From assembly GCA_950295325.1 (NCBI GenBank), contig OX485809.1, positions 19,546,144 to 19,610,143 of the forward strand: 64,000 bases of DNA. Reading direction: 5' to 3'. Numbering within the stretch: the stretch's first letter is position 1; each line of letters begins with the position of its first letter. Source of the DNA: Polytrichum commune. Taxonomy: Eukaryota; Streptophyta; Polytrichopsida; Polytrichales; Polytrichaceae. The translations under genes were made by a program, and so were the position numbers. Below the pieces are notes generated by a model, which did not search any database, was not told where the DNA came from, and saw only the letters and a program-made list of their open reading frames with translations. Of this stretch, positions 39,301-51,857 are shown piece by piece.

Positions 39301-39720
39301 AGTTCACGAAACATGATATTTAGTGTCACCTATTCTATTCGTCTTGCTCAATGCTAATTGTAAACCCCGCGGTATAGTGTCACCAACACTAAATGTTACC
39401 CCAACGTTATTTCTCATTCCTTGTGAGTACTTTGTGGGGGGATTATAGATTTCTAGTATTGCAATTACTGTCACTTACCAAGTGAGTTTTCATCCGAATT
39501 TCAATCACCCATGACAATATTTCATCACAAGTTGCCGCCAAGAGAAGGTCGGGTTTTGGCGAATGGATGAACTCAACCATCATCCATGATAGTATTTGTC
39601 CACTTACTCATAATTAAGAAGTGTCATTTGAAAAGTTATCATAGTGACACTAAATCCCATACAACACTAAATATCACATTTAGTGTGGTGTGTGCTTAAG
39701 GAATTAGTACCGCCCTCACT
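39300..39720. repeat. Dispersed repeat plus CACTAAATAT motifs
   Basis: 39318-39530 is the partner of 11705-11945. It is followed by CACTAAATATCACATTTAGTG at about 39666. Confidence 0.65.
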
Positions 39721-40044
39721 AATTAGGATAATCGGTGTAGTAAGCTATCAAAATTCAACAATTGAATTTGGTTCAATATAGGAAATGCCCACTACAGTCC
39801 TAGGTCTTCATCAAGTGGCTGGATCTTCAAAACTAATGGTTGTTATCATACAAACTTATAATACAAGTTTCCTCGGAATATAATGGATTGATTTTTCCTC
39901 TTTCCAGATTGACGTTTTCCTCCAACACCGCGTATAACTTAGGGGGTTGAGGCAAACCAACCTGCACACTGGTTCCTTGGAGGCAAGGGTTTAGGCATCC
40001 AACAAGGAACGAGTGTGTGGGTTGATTTGCCTAAATCTAACTTA

Positions 40045-40576
40045 GGGTTGCTTTACACCTAGAGGCCAGGCCAATTTGTTGTGTAAGAAGCTTGAAATCC
40101 TCACTTTTGATTGGCCGAAAGGGAAATTGGCCCCAACCTCTTTACACCCAGAGGCCGGGTCGATTTGGTGGTATGAATTTTTAAATCAAAAAATGCATGG
40201 TACGACACGGCCCGAGCTCATTGAATTGGGTGCACCCAAAATGGAGAGCCAATTCTTGGTCTCGAGACCAATGTCACAATTCAATAAAAAAAAATGTTTT
40301 TAATAAAATATGATTTTTTAACAAACCATATCCGTTGGATTATGTGGAAATATGAACGGCTCTATGCTAGATTATGCTAAATCCGTTGGATTATGCTAGA
40401 TTTATTGAATCGGCCTAGCTTCTTGGCCCTAAGGCCTTTACATACGGGAAAATTGGCCCTCATTATAATCTTATTATAATGTATAGTTGAGGCTGGCCTC
40501 CAGCCCAAAAGGGGCTGAAATTTCATGCAATCGGCCTCAAGGGGAATTGGCCCGGCCTCTAGGTGTAAAGCGGCCC
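40045..40576. mobile_element. Harbinger/Tourist-like MITE, family B copy 2
   Basis: Left end GGGTTGCTTTACACCTAGAG, right end CTCTAGGTGTAAAGCGGCCC, perfect TTA duplication. A second TTTACACCCAGAGGCCGGG at about 40140 shows an internal partial duplication of the end. Confidence 0.9.
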
Positions 40577-40660
40577 TTACTTACTGAGTCTGTGTATAAT
40601 AACATAGTTTAATTGGCATTTCGTCAGCTCTAAATCAATGTGATGTATCCAAGGAACCTT

Positions 40661-43600
40661 CACTACAAGGGAAGTGGTCCTCTCCCACAGGAAGGCCTGA
40701 CAGAGGCAGCCCTCTGTGTGGGATACATCCACACAGGTAGGAAATTGCGCGCGCAGAATTTTGGAGCCTGGTCGTTCCACGGCAGGAGCGCATTCAATGA
40801 CTGCGCCTGTCAAAGCATGTCCCTGCTGGTCAATTTATGCCGGTGCTCAATTAAATTCGGAGTTGCACATTCATGGGCCCACGCCCCCAAAATACGCACG
40901 GTGTCCCACCCGAGGCATTTACTATTAGACAGTCGTATACGTAGATATACATAAAGGTATGCATTTCATTGGATTTTGGTTTCTTTAATTTCCGTTGTTC
41001 CTTTTGCGTATTGCACAGTCTGTACTTTGTGTAGTTGCCTTGAGATTTTGGCTGTATTAATTCTTTTTAAGTACTGGAGCCTGTATACGGTGGCATGTAT
41101 CTAGTACGTGCACAAAGTATACATTTCCCGTCCTGCTACAATGCGGGGGTCCAATCTGCAGGTGCGATCGCACTAGAAATCGTGCAATTCGGGTATACAA
41201 TTGTCCATTGTTCGTTGGATAAGGAGCATACATTGTTTGCTCCCACCGTTGTTGCAATTTACAATTTCCGTTGTTTCCAATTTCATTGCATATCATTTCA
41301 ATGTTTGTGTGCATTCATGTTTTTCTTTCCTCTCCTAACCCTCCTGCTTTGCTACACCACTCTACCAATATTTGCCTCCTACCTTTACCTTTGTTGTCTA
41401 CAACAACAACAACCCTATACCCCTGCCACCTGCTATGCGCTTGCAGGAATGTCCGCGTGTGCTACTTGCATATGTCTGCACTGTGTTGTTATTGTTGTCG
41501 TGTTGCACACGCCTGCTTTGATGTAGCATCCTTGTGCTCGTGCTCCACGTAAGCGGCGCTCGAAGTAGGCGCCCCCCCTCTGTTTTCGTATGCGCTGCGC
41601 ACTTTGGTCTTTGTGGATTTGGACTGCCTTCGCGCATTGGACTCCTCCCGGCAACAACCCTTCTCACCCTTCCTGGCTATTCCTGCAACAAGACTCTGGG
41701 GATTCCTCCACCAACTTATTTGTCATTCCCCCTTTTCATAAGCGCATTTATGTGCCCTACACATGCGGTTGTTGGTTTTCGTCCCATGCATGTCGCGCGC
41801 TTGTTTGGGTCATCGCCCTCAATGTGGGCATGCTTGCTACGCTTCCTTGTGTCTGTGCTGCTGGGGGGTGGTTTATTGTCTTCCAGGTGCAATATGCAGC
41901 CTCTGCATGTGTATGTCCATTTACTACAACACGGCTTGGTACCCGCACGACTCCTCTTGCCCCAGGCCGTGCTCCATGTCTGTGCAGCTTATTCTGCGTC
42001 CTCGGGCCTCCGTTTTCAGCACAACACACCAGCCTGGCATGGACTTGTTGTCCGCAAAGAATACCTGCACGAATGGGTGCACATGTCAGGGGGCAGCACA
42101 TGTCTTCCAGCAGAGCAACCACAAGCATTGATGTGCACACACTGGAAGAATCGGCATGTGTACCTGGGATGCAAATGCGGGGAGCAAATATGGTGTCGTT
42201 CTGTCCCGGGGTCTTGCGGCGAGGATTGCCAACCAGAACCCATGGTCGTATCTGCGTAGCCTTGGCCTCAACTCGCTGTCTTCTGCCACCCATGACACAT
42301 CCATCAACACTATGCCCTTGTGCGCATAATTGAGCACCACAATGTCCTTCAATATGCCCACTCTTGCGAGCTGAACCTCTGCGCGGTTCTGCGATGAGCC
42401 CTCTCCGTTTCCACGCACGGCTAGCACCCCCACTCCCGAGTCGAATGTCACGTGCTGCTCGCCTTCTTCATCTAGCTGCACCATGTAGTGGGATCCAAAT
42501 GAAGTCATGCTCTTGAACGTGCATGCCCTCCTGGAAGGGCCTGCAGCCAGTGCCCTCAGCTCCTCCCCCCACCTTCTGTCTCCTACATGTCTGCTCTCAC
42601 ACTTCTCCCGTAGCCAGGTTGCGAATGCCACCAAGCTTGGTGTTCCTTCGGCCTCCTGTCTGTATTGCCTGTACAAGCATACGCAGTTCGCAAGTCAGTT
42701 CTGCTGTTCGCCGTGTTACTGTGTGCAGCACGTGCACTGCACAGAAGTCAGTGGGTTTTCCTTACCTGCGCATGTCCTCAGTGCTGGCATGCTGCATGAT
42801 AACATACTTGTGTGCTCTTCGCAACTCTGCCGCGGAGTAATTGACCACATGTCCGTGGCCCTCCACAACCGAGCCCCTCAATGACATCTCCTCCGCAGAC
42901 TCCCACACGTGTCGTTTTGTGTGCTCCTGCAAATTCAAGTACTCCGTGCAAAATCCAAGTGCCTCCTCTGCTGCGTACCCATTCGCAATTGATGCCTCTG
43001 GATGTGCCTTGTTTCGAACATACGGTTTTAGGGTCCCCAAATACCTTTCGCATGGATACATCCACCTCCCCCCCACCGGCCCGCACATCTCAAGGTCGTC
43101 CACCAAATGTATGAGATTATGCTCCATGATGTCGAAAAACGACGGTGGAAAACACAACTCCAAATAGCACAATGTCTCTATAACATAAAGTCTTAGTGCT
43201 GGAATGTCGGCCCTGTCTATGACACGTGCGCATATACGATTCAGGCTCTTCCCCAGCCTTATCAGTGTTGTCCTCTGCAGCGGCTGCAGCAAGGTTCTGC
43301 TGACTGTAGGTATTATTTGTTGGATTAAGCAATGATAGTCGTGTGACTTTAGACCCATGAACATGGATTTCGGTAAATGTTTTCCCAAAGAACTCCCATA
43401 CCCTGTTGGCGTTCAGATGGCACTTACCTCTGCTATGAACATTTTATTCTCTGCCTCTCTCAGCACGTACGGTGCTTGCGGTTTTGTGTATGTCAGCCTG
43501 TTGTTTGCCGGTCTCAGCCACAATTCGCGCCTCATTCCCATTGCCTACAGGTCCCTCCGTGATTCTGGGGTGTCTTTTTCTCCAAAGAGGAATTTGAGCA

Positions 43601-43699
43601 CGGACTCCGCCACATTTTTTTCCACGTGCATTACATCGAGCACGTGCCTGATGGGCATGTCCTGCACACAACATTTCGTGAGGGGCATTATTACACAAA
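40661..43699 (-). mobile_element. CACTA (En/Spm) element, left end to interruption
   Basis: CACTACAAGGGAAGTGG at 40661 matches plant CACTA termini (commonly CACTACAAGAAAA). The following GC-rich 3 kb carries TNP2 on the minus strand. GC-rich sequence stops abruptly at about 43.7 kb, where AT-rich DNA starts with another CACTA-like terminus. The 5' half of TNP2 and the opposite end were not found, so the element is either truncated or split by a large insertion. Confidence 0.7.
42100..43661 (-). pseudogene. TNP2-type CACTA transposase, C-terminal half
   Basis: Exon A (43661-42767) begins after an acceptor with DMPIRHVLDVMHVEKNVAES, the conserved Transposase_21 end. It continues through MFMGLKSHDYHCLIQQ, ETLCYLELCFPPSFFDIMEH and GGRWMYPCERYLGTLKPYVR (DUF4218). 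A GT-AG intron of 98 bp (42766-42669) leads in phase to exon B with WLREKCESRH, RVGILKDIVVLNYAHKGIVL and RRYDHGFWLAIL (DUF4216-like). The frame is continuous except for TAG at 43547-43545 (where CAG fits the family DLQ) and TGA at 43415-43413. Both stops are single C-to-T changes. Exon B may end at CAG|GTACAC near 42165; beyond that the similarity fades. The N-terminal half is missing. Confidence 0.85.
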
Positions 43700-43735
43700 C
43701 ACTATATTCGTTAAATTGAGACTTTCTCTAGTCTC
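43698..43735 (+). repeat. Putative element terminus CACTATATTCGTTAA, copy 1
   Basis: CACTATATTCGTTAA starts at 43700, followed by TTGAGACT, a 6-nt loop, and AGTCTCAA. The same terminus, with a looser hairpin, is at 51858. It lies exactly where the CACTA/TNP2 DNA stops and 532 bp beyond the DUF7869 gene's stop codon. Confidence 0.55.
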
Positions 43736-44231
43736 AAATTAATATATGGATCAAACAACATGAAGATGCCCGAAACTATATTGTCAACAATCTCAAATAT
43801 ATTAAATGTTCTAATATCCCACACCTATGATGTGCGGACATAAGCACATATGGTAGAGCACTCAACACCAACTTCATCAACAAAAACACATTGGGTAGAG
43901 CACTCCAAACAAGTTTCACCCAAAAATATATATATAATGATTTCTATTATTAGCATGCTCCATAGAATATAGACATTGCAACATACAAAGTGCATGTAAT
44001 AAATGCATATTTTTTCAATGGACAATTTAGTCCCAAACTTAATAAAAAAAATGAACTTCACATTTGTATTGAAATATAGTAAATGGATATTCATCCAACT
44101 CCAAAACAATATAGTATTCGTAAGTTCTACCCAAACTCTGCCCCAATTTTGAAGAGCATACATATGAGTAATATATGTTCGTAGAATTACATATTACACT
44201 ATAATCATGCTAACACAATCCTACCAACTTC

Positions 44232-47200
44232 TCATTCAACGTGGGTTGCTTCTTCTGCGATCCGAGCAAGGTTGTCTTTTGCAAAAATTATGTACTTTTG
44301 AGGGATGGACACTGATCCACTATGATTTTTCCGTGGTTTCCATGCTATGAATATGGAATCTGTATCTACCCAAGATGGACCGTGCTCAGAATCCACCTTC
44401 CACCGAAAGTTAGGGTTTGTATCCCAGCCTGTATAATGCCGAATCACATCTTCATTCCTTGCCGTCGGTCGGTAGTACTCCACTTGTATTTGTCGAAAAT
44501 GAGGACTGGAAGTTACAAAATTGGGTTTGGACAAAGCTCTTGCCACCCACACTGGCTTCACATATGTCTCGTCTCCAGGACGCAAAATGAGCATATAACC
44601 TTCATGACAATCCACTGCAATGCGGAAAGATGGTGGCGGACGACTACTAGCAGGCCCCACGTAATGGTCGTCCACATCAAACTCCTCTCGAACCTCTCCA
44701 TTTCCCAAAAGACTAGCCTCTGAAGCTTGTACATCGACTCGTGTTTGTGGCCAAAATCCATGCCTCAAAGTATGAGGGCTATCTTGGTGGAGGTCTACCA
44801 AAGCGGCACGAACACGTGTCCAATAATGTATCCAACTCCCATAACGATGCCAACATGATCCGCCAACATCCGCTATCTTCAAACTCTCCCAATATTGTAT
44901 GAAGCCTGATATACCTTTCAAAATATCCTCCAAATTCTTCATGGCTATTGGCTTACAAGGGCTAGGCTCCCCATCCGATAACATGGTCTTCCCATCCGCA
45001 TCCACGCGCCACACAAGAAGACCCTCCGGCGGGCTCCAGTCTTGTGTTGTGCACAACAACTTGTATTGCATGGCCAGGACACCATCGTCACGCATGTAGA
45101 ACCGGAATTGTTGTGCCTTCATATGCCCGATCAATCGGTGAGCTCCACTTCGAATATAAGGTTCTATAAATGCCTTGAAGTCTGGCACCTCCTCAATCAT
45201 ATGGGGGATGACGGGAACGTTCTCCAAATCCATGTACGACTTCATCAATAATGGGATTGTAGGAAAATCCTCCTCCCGCAACTTCATGCTCCACCGCCCA
45301 AAAGATGCATCAATATCATCGTGCGTGTGGCCTACCAATAGGAAGGACACAAAAACCTCCTTGAAAATGCCTTTCGCAACCAACAACGACCAATATGCAA
45401 ATACATATCTGCCTTTATTGTCCTTGGCACAATTGTCCAATTGGACACGCAAAGTTGGAGACAACTTCTTGGCAATCACGGGTTCATTGGGTGGCTCGGG
45501 CAACGAATGCAAACATACATCTTTTCCATCCAACACCGCTTCATATAAAGGTGTTGAACCCGTGTTCTCAAATAACAATCCTAAAGAATAGGCTGGTGGT
45601 TTCTCTAAATCACGTAAAAGCCTTGCAAATGATCCTATCGTGTGGTTTGAATCCGTTGGATACAAATCAAGAGCATAATGAGCAAACTTGACATCACCGT
45701 GTCCATGTGCAATCATTCCTGCAATGCCAACCCAACGTGATTAGCATCTATGTATGAATAAACCATTATGAAGGAATCCATGTTCTCCAGTACATCACGG
45801 AATAAAAAACCATAACATTTAGGGTATGTCATGACATTGTTTCGAAGTTCACCTGTAACCGATACAGGCAACTTAAAAAACCCATCCGTGGCCTTGATTC
45901 GATTTGCAAAACATGGGGAGGTTGTTTTGGCATGGTCCATTTTGTCATGGATGACCGTAAGAACCTCCAAGGGCCTGGAGATGGACAAAGCTCTATTTGT
46001 GTAGTAATCATTACGGTGTGCCTCTTGCATGTTTACGTGCTTGAAATAGTTCAATTGATGCGCTGCATATGACTCGGTACCCATCGTGTGTGCATCCCGG
46101 AGGCGCTTCAACTTCTCGCAATTAGAGCACCTGGCAAATTTGTCCCCTCGTCTTTTTGTAATGTATTCGCTAAAGTTTTGTTTCTTGATTGCACTCAATT
46201 TTGACAATGAAATTGGCTCCAACCCAATCTTCTCGCCAACTGCATTAACGTCCAACAATATGTCTTTCCATTTTGTGCCTATGGGAAGAACTTTCTCCAC
46301 AACCTTTTCACCGGTTGTGAGTGTGCGTGTTTTGTGTGGCATTGCATCAGCAAGGGGGACAATGATGGTTGCTAGAGTTGCCGTTGCTTGCCTTGTTGCT
46401 TCCCTAGGTTTCTTTAAACCCTCGTTCCCATGGTGACGGGACCGGCGGCCTTCCTTGGCATAAGCAGCTTGTCTATAGAAGTCCGCCTTTGACACACCGT
46501 GAATGGTGTACCATGCCTTACAACACACGTCTATGCTTTCAATGGTGATTACCTTGCGACCCGTTCCATTCACATGTATTGCCCTATGGACATCAAGTTT
46601 TTTTGTGGATCTTAGACGAAAATCTCCAAGCCACATTTCTTCACGGATGGCCTTCAATTTATCCCTTGGAAACAATTGGCAACAACGATGTACACAACAA
46701 TCCTTTGTGGCAACTTCTCTTATGGACTCCTCCCCAAGCAGCCTTTGACGTTTACAATCAGTTGCAGATGGAGAAGGACGTGCCATAGTATCGTACTTTC
46801 TTTGACCCTTGCGTGGCCACATGTTTGATTGCATTTCCTTTTCGAGTTGCATGTGTCGTTGCTTATGTTCACGCAAGCTAACTCCATCAGTCGTGACATT
46901 CCTCAATGGCCACCTGCGGAGGGAGAACCTATGAGTGGGATCCACCTCAGAAGGAACGAGTGACTCCAATATGACAATCCCAACGTCCTCGGTGCCAAGT
47001 GGATTTTGATCAATGCAATCTTGTGGATGGGTGTTACGACAAATACCCTCCGCCACAACAACCCCACTGTCATTAAGAAGTAACACATCCAAATTCACCC
47101 ATGAAGCTCTTGAAAGCCCGACACACTCTGGAATGGGACAGTCCGGTACGGAACGCGAAGGTATATCGAAATGCTCTTCATCTGAACTCTCATCCATAGT

Positions 47201-47392
47201 AGCCTCCCCGACAATGTCTAGCTCTTCCTCAGGTGCAGATGGCCAAGTGGCCATGTCTTCTCCAGACGAATACCCTCTTCCAGTATACCCATCCATTCTG
47301 CCTACACACATGAACATGGAACCTTGTAAAGAATTGACAAAAGCTATAGGGTCCAATAGAAAAACACGTACAGAAACCTTATCATAACACAT
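44232..47392 (-). CDS. DUF7869-like transposase-type protein, two exons
   Basis: Exon 1 is 47392-45853 and exon 2 is 45718-44232. The 134-bp intron (ACAG|GTGAAC ... TTGCAG|GA) joins in phase 1 to give about 1008 residues, KLPVSVTG|MIAHGHGD. In order: an acidic N terminus, a Cys/His cluster CCVHRCC (about 232-238), CSNCEKLKRLRDA (about 422), IHDKMDHAKT (about 481-490), DLYPTDSNHTIGS, VQLDNCAKDNKGRYVF (about 605-620) and LLVGHTHDDIDASFGRW (about 642-656). The last blocks match the DUF7869 pattern (QLDN..., GHTHEDID). I infer that the Asp residues of MDHAKT, QLDN and GHTHDDID form an RNase-H-like catalytic site. The tail (VEYYRPTA, GWDTNPNF) is BAH/chromo-like. The start may instead be Met at 47296, since the codons before it look like the end of an intron (GTGTGTAG|GCAGAATGG). 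No stops interrupt it, so it may be intact. A host gene of transposon origin is also possible. Confidence 0.8.
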
Positions 47393-47487
47393 GTTGTATG
47401 AATATTATATCAATGGGTTCCAAAAGGATGGAGCGCACAACAGTTTGTTCAGGATCCGTCTATGCACATCCCCATTGTGTGCATGAG

Positions 47488-48072
47488 GGTGGGTTTGGGT
47501 CGAGCGACCCAAACCTCGTGACAGGATGGGCATGCTAATCCAGGCCCAACCCGTGACAGGGGTGGGTTTGGGTCGCTCGACCCAAACCTCACAATGGAGG
47601 TGTGTTTGGGTTGTGCGACCCAAACCTCGTGACAGGATGGGCCTGGTAATCCAGGCCCAGCGCGTGATAGCGGTGGGTTTGGGTCGAGCGACCCAAACCT
47701 CGTGACAGGATGGGCCTGCTAATCCAGGCCCAAACCGTGACAGGGGTGGGTTTGGGTCGCTCGACCCAAACCTCACAATGGAGGTGTGTTTGGGTCGAGC
47801 GACCCAAACCTCACAATGGAGGTGTGTTTGGGTCGAGCGACCCAAACCTCACAATGGAGGTGTGTTTGGGTCGAGCGACCCAAACCTCGTGACAGGATGG
47901 GCCTGCTAATCCAGGCCCAACCCGTGAGAGGGGGTGGGTTTGGGTCGAGCGACCCAAACCTCGTGACAGGATGGGCCTGCTAATCCAGGCCCAGCCCGTG
48001 ATAGGGGTGGGTTTGGATCGCTCGACCCAAACCTCACTATGGGGGTGGGTTTGGGTCGAGCGACCCAAACAT
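47488..48072. repeat. Array of alternating hairpins upstream of DUF7869 gene
   Basis: Eleven palindromes with arms GGTTTGGGTCG and CGACCCAAACC around a 2-nt centre start near 47492, 47565, 47607, 47677, 47750, 47788, 47828, 47867, 47938, 48010 and 48049. Centres are AG in most and CT in three. Spacers are either about 15 bp (TCACAATGGAGGTGT) or about 49 bp. The long spacer contains a second hairpin, GGGCCTG-CTAATC-CAGGCCC, flanked by CGTGACAGG direct repeats. The array begins about 90 bp from the ATG, the position expected of promoter or subterminal transposase-binding repeats. Confidence 0.9.
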
Positions 48073-51000
48073 TCCGCAAATTCCGCCTTAAATTGCGGTA
48101 ATCTTCCATATTCAGCTACGTGGATACTAATTGGAAGAATTCAGGCCGTGCATGGCTGTTGTAATTAGCTACTCATCAATGGATGCATACACGAACCTTG
48201 CACTCCACCACTACTTGAGAGAGCTTGCAACCATTTCAGAATGGAGAGATGAGAAAAAAGGAGCAAAGTTTGGGGGGTTTGGTACTTTATACTACCCGCC
48301 TCCGCCTTGGCCTTCCTCTTTGGATCCCTTTCCCGCCCGAACGTAAACCCTAAACCTAAGTTCAAACCTTATGACAGAATTTCCCGCTTCTTGTTGGTAA
48401 TAGAGCATCCATATTTAGCCTGCCTCTTCGTGGCGCCAACCATCAAATGACCTTGGACAACTAACCTCCTAATTCCGCTATTAAATAACTACACAAAATA
48501 TGATGTGTGGATTTGATTATATGTAGTGTTGTTACCACCCTTACATGCTCAACATTAATTTTCAATCCTATGACAGTTAGTGTTAGAAGTAAATGTGTTG
48601 CTACCTTCTACTCTCACGTATATTTCTTCTTTTCACATCCTTACTAACACTAAATTCAAACATGTCAATGCCACATATTACTATAGCTTATATTTATTGT
48701 TTGAGTTTATATTTAATGTTTATTACTTTCATATGGTTATTGATATATTGTGTATGCACTTGTATTTAGTGTATCAAACACTAAATATCATACTTATTGT
48801 AGTTGTGTTTTGTACCTATAGTTTTTATTGATTTGGCTTGCCAAAAAAATGTAGTCAACTTTATTTGTTTTAACAAATGTTTGATGAAAAATCTAAACAT
48901 ATATAGTTGTGGTACTTTTGGGCCACCCCCTTTCGAGGGAGCCTAAAAGTATCACACAAGCCCTTCGGTGAAGGTGGCCTGCATTTGCAGGCGCCCAAGC
49001 CGAACCCGGATGATAGGTGTATAACGTGAGTAGTTAGATTTTTAAGGGAGATTAAATATGCGTCGTAGTACCTCCGGAGGTTAGGCCTTAGTTTTTTACT
49101 AGTGTGGCTTTAAACTCCACTAACCAATTTCATATCTAGTTCTAACCTTAACCTACAACCTATTCTACGCGCAGACGCACCAGCCTTGAAACCAAGGCAA
49201 TCCTAATTTGTGAATTGGGATGGTTCTGATACACCCAACCGGGTGTGACTCATACCACCCTAACTCAACGAACGGAATAACGACAATTTGATGGACCATT
49301 CAATTCTTCCTATTTCTTTATTTAGTTCTATTTAGTTTTCTAAGCGGGGGAACTTGGCCTAAGTCCCACCCTTCACACAAATTCCTTCTTAATTACTTAC
49401 TTTTGTTTGCACGTCCTAACTTACTACATTAATATATTAGGCATCACCCCTTACCTCGGGTCTCTTGCCAACAAGGGTTTACGATTTATTTTGTATGTTT
49501 TGATTGTTAAATGTGTTTACACTGGATAGACCACGAAATGCAACTCAATGGGACCAGGGTGACGGGCGACCTGTAGGTTCAACCTGTTGCGCAATCTTCA
49601 TAAATTGGGGCCATTACTCCCAATCTATGGGGCCAACAACATAATAGTGGATTCGCGGGTCATTAACCCCACCTTTCCACCAACAACATTCAGAATGGTC
49701 GTGTCGGTGATTAATCCGACTTACCACACACGAAACTTGCTAATAAATGAAGCTACTACCACAAAACATACCAAGGGCCCCGAAAACAATGGAATTGGGT
49801 ACTCCCTTGGCGGTCAAGTGGTCAAGCCACTTGACCTTACGAGATAGGTGAGTGGGTTTAGAGATGCGTACCTTAGCCGTGCTCCCTCCAATCCTAAATG
49901 GAAGGCTTAAGGTTAGTTAATTTACCTCAATTTTCCTCGGTTGATTTGGGCTTGATATAGGCCGAGCCGCTATCTCCTTCCTTGCTCCACTTTCCGAGCG
50001 TCGACCTTGCCTCCTTCTTTGTAACTAGTTTGGTAGTAAGCGTACCTTAGTTAACAATTAAAATATAAAGTGTTATTCTGCCCTGTAATTTAATCCTAAG
50101 CATAATATTTATACTTAGTGCACCAAATTATCTTTCCAATGATCTAAAAATCACTCTAATCGGATAAGAAATGCAAAAGTTATGAGGGTTGGAAGTGTGA
50201 GGTCGATTCAACCGACCCTTCCAACCCACCTATCTACCTTCTAACTTCAAAAATTCATAGCACATTCCTTACTACTTGGATCTAGGCTTTCCTTATACCA
50301 TTGGAAAGCTATGAACAAGCTCTAACTAGAAAAATTATGACATCAGCAGGTTAAGCTAATAGAAATTCAGCGGACTCCTTGTAACACAGCAGTCAATCAA
50401 GAAGGCTTCAACTATGTATCTCGCCTTCAACAATTCATATCTAATTCAAATCTTAGTCAAATCAAACGTTCTATATGACCCTGGAGAGATATTAAAAAGA
50501 TGTATTTGATAAAAATATGTGATTAGAAAGGTAAGCCGAAGTGAACCCAGCAGGTCCTCTGTAATGCAGCAGTCAACCAAAAGTTCTCAAACTATGTGTC
50601 CCATCTTGCACAATTCAAATCTAATTCAAATCATGCTCAAATCAAATGTTCTAAGCCATTTTGGAAAGCTACACAAAAGTTCTACTTGGGAAAAATATAA
50701 TTTCTTGGAATTAAAATTCCTATTGGGCTCGCAGGTCTGATCCAGCAGCCGCTACCCACAAGACCACCCAGTTTTTCTACTCCATCTTTGAAAATCCATA
50801 ACTAATTGTCATCTCAACCAAATCACAAATGGGAAACGGCTATGGATAGCTATATGAAATCTCTCTAAGAGAAAAATGATAAGTATCTTGTTCTAGCTTT
50901 TGAACTAAGCGTTCAGGGCATTGGCAGATGAGGTCTATAATGCCTCTACTCAAAACTCTACCATCCAACCTACCTCTACAAAAGAAGGAATAATTTTGTT

Positions 51001-51857
51001 GGTGTGTTAATAAACACACAACCTAACTAGGAGAGAGAGAGTAGAGGGGGTTCTCAAGCCTTTCTTTTAGACCATTGAGAATACATGCTAAAGGATTTTT
51101 TCCTAACTACATTGAAGCAGGGCTTCGCCCAAAAACTAGAGAAAAAGAGAGAGCTACAAGGTGGAAGGAGGGGTTTTTAAACCCTCTCACAAAAGGGTTG
51201 GACCCCTCCTCCACCGGATCCATTTTTCAAACTCTTTCCCGAAATTTTGGCTCGGGGGTTTTCCCAGTTGAGGTTGCCACCCTCTCGCCGAGGTGGCTCC
51301 GACAAAAAACCTTTAGAAATCTTTCTAATTTTTCCGCCATCGAGTTGGCAAGGGGGCAAGTGGGCAAGTATCCCCCTTGCTTTCTTTCTTTTTTGTCTTC
51401 AAAATTCTTCACGCCGATTTTATCTTCTTACGTAAAACACCTCCAATAGTCTTGTGTGCCTCACACTAACTAATAAACTAACACTTACTTAGCTAGCATC
51501 TACTAACATTTGCTTAATAACTAGCATCTACTAATATTTGCTTAGCTAGTTGTTTTTACTAGCTAGCACATTTTTTCTACTTTGCTATCTTCTAGCACTA
51601 CTTAGTTTCATTTTGACCTTCCTTCTTCTAGGCTAAATGCTAAATGAACTAATTTTCCCTAAATTCCCTATCAATTCTAACTTTTAATGCTAACATTTTA
51701 ACTAAAAGTGATCCCGCAGAGTGGTGGACCACTCAAAGGGTTCACAATAGTTGTATCTATTCAATGCAAGTTGAGCAGAACATGTCCTTAAATACATGTT
51801 GGTGTGTTCTAGTGTAACTACACTAAATAAGATATTTAGAGATTTATACACTAAAAA
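48073..51857. other. No gene; repeat-rich, possible LTR fragment
   Basis: 48480-48810 holds CACTAAATAT motifs. About 50200-50900 is a degenerate tandem repeat of roughly 180-200 bp built from phrases such as AATTCAAATC..AGTCAAATCAAA and GGAAAGCTA. About 51000-51450 is more GC-rich, with purine runs. Together these recall retrotransposon LTR or leader DNA, but no gag, pol, PBS or polypurine tract could be identified. Confidence 0.4.

Noticed and set aside
41400-41420. (CAA)n run as a coding polyglutamine
   Set aside because: A short repeat in non-coding CACTA DNA with no supporting frame.
41534-42333. Long + strand frames of about 240 codons
   Set aside because: They are antisense to or overlap the GC-rich CACTA/TNP2 DNA and show no domain; the minus strand carries the recognisable transposase.
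45713-45716. Overlapping stop/start (ATGA) between two long frames, as in bacterial coupled genes
   Set aside because: A GT-AG intron (45852-45719) joins the two frames in phase and rebuilds the family sequence around KLPVSVTG|MIAHGHG, so the overlap is accidental.
47488-48072. Regular repeats and spacers resembling a CRISPR array
   Set aside because: Spacers are themselves repeated, repeats are 2-nt-centred palindromes, no cas genes are present, and the DNA is plant-like.
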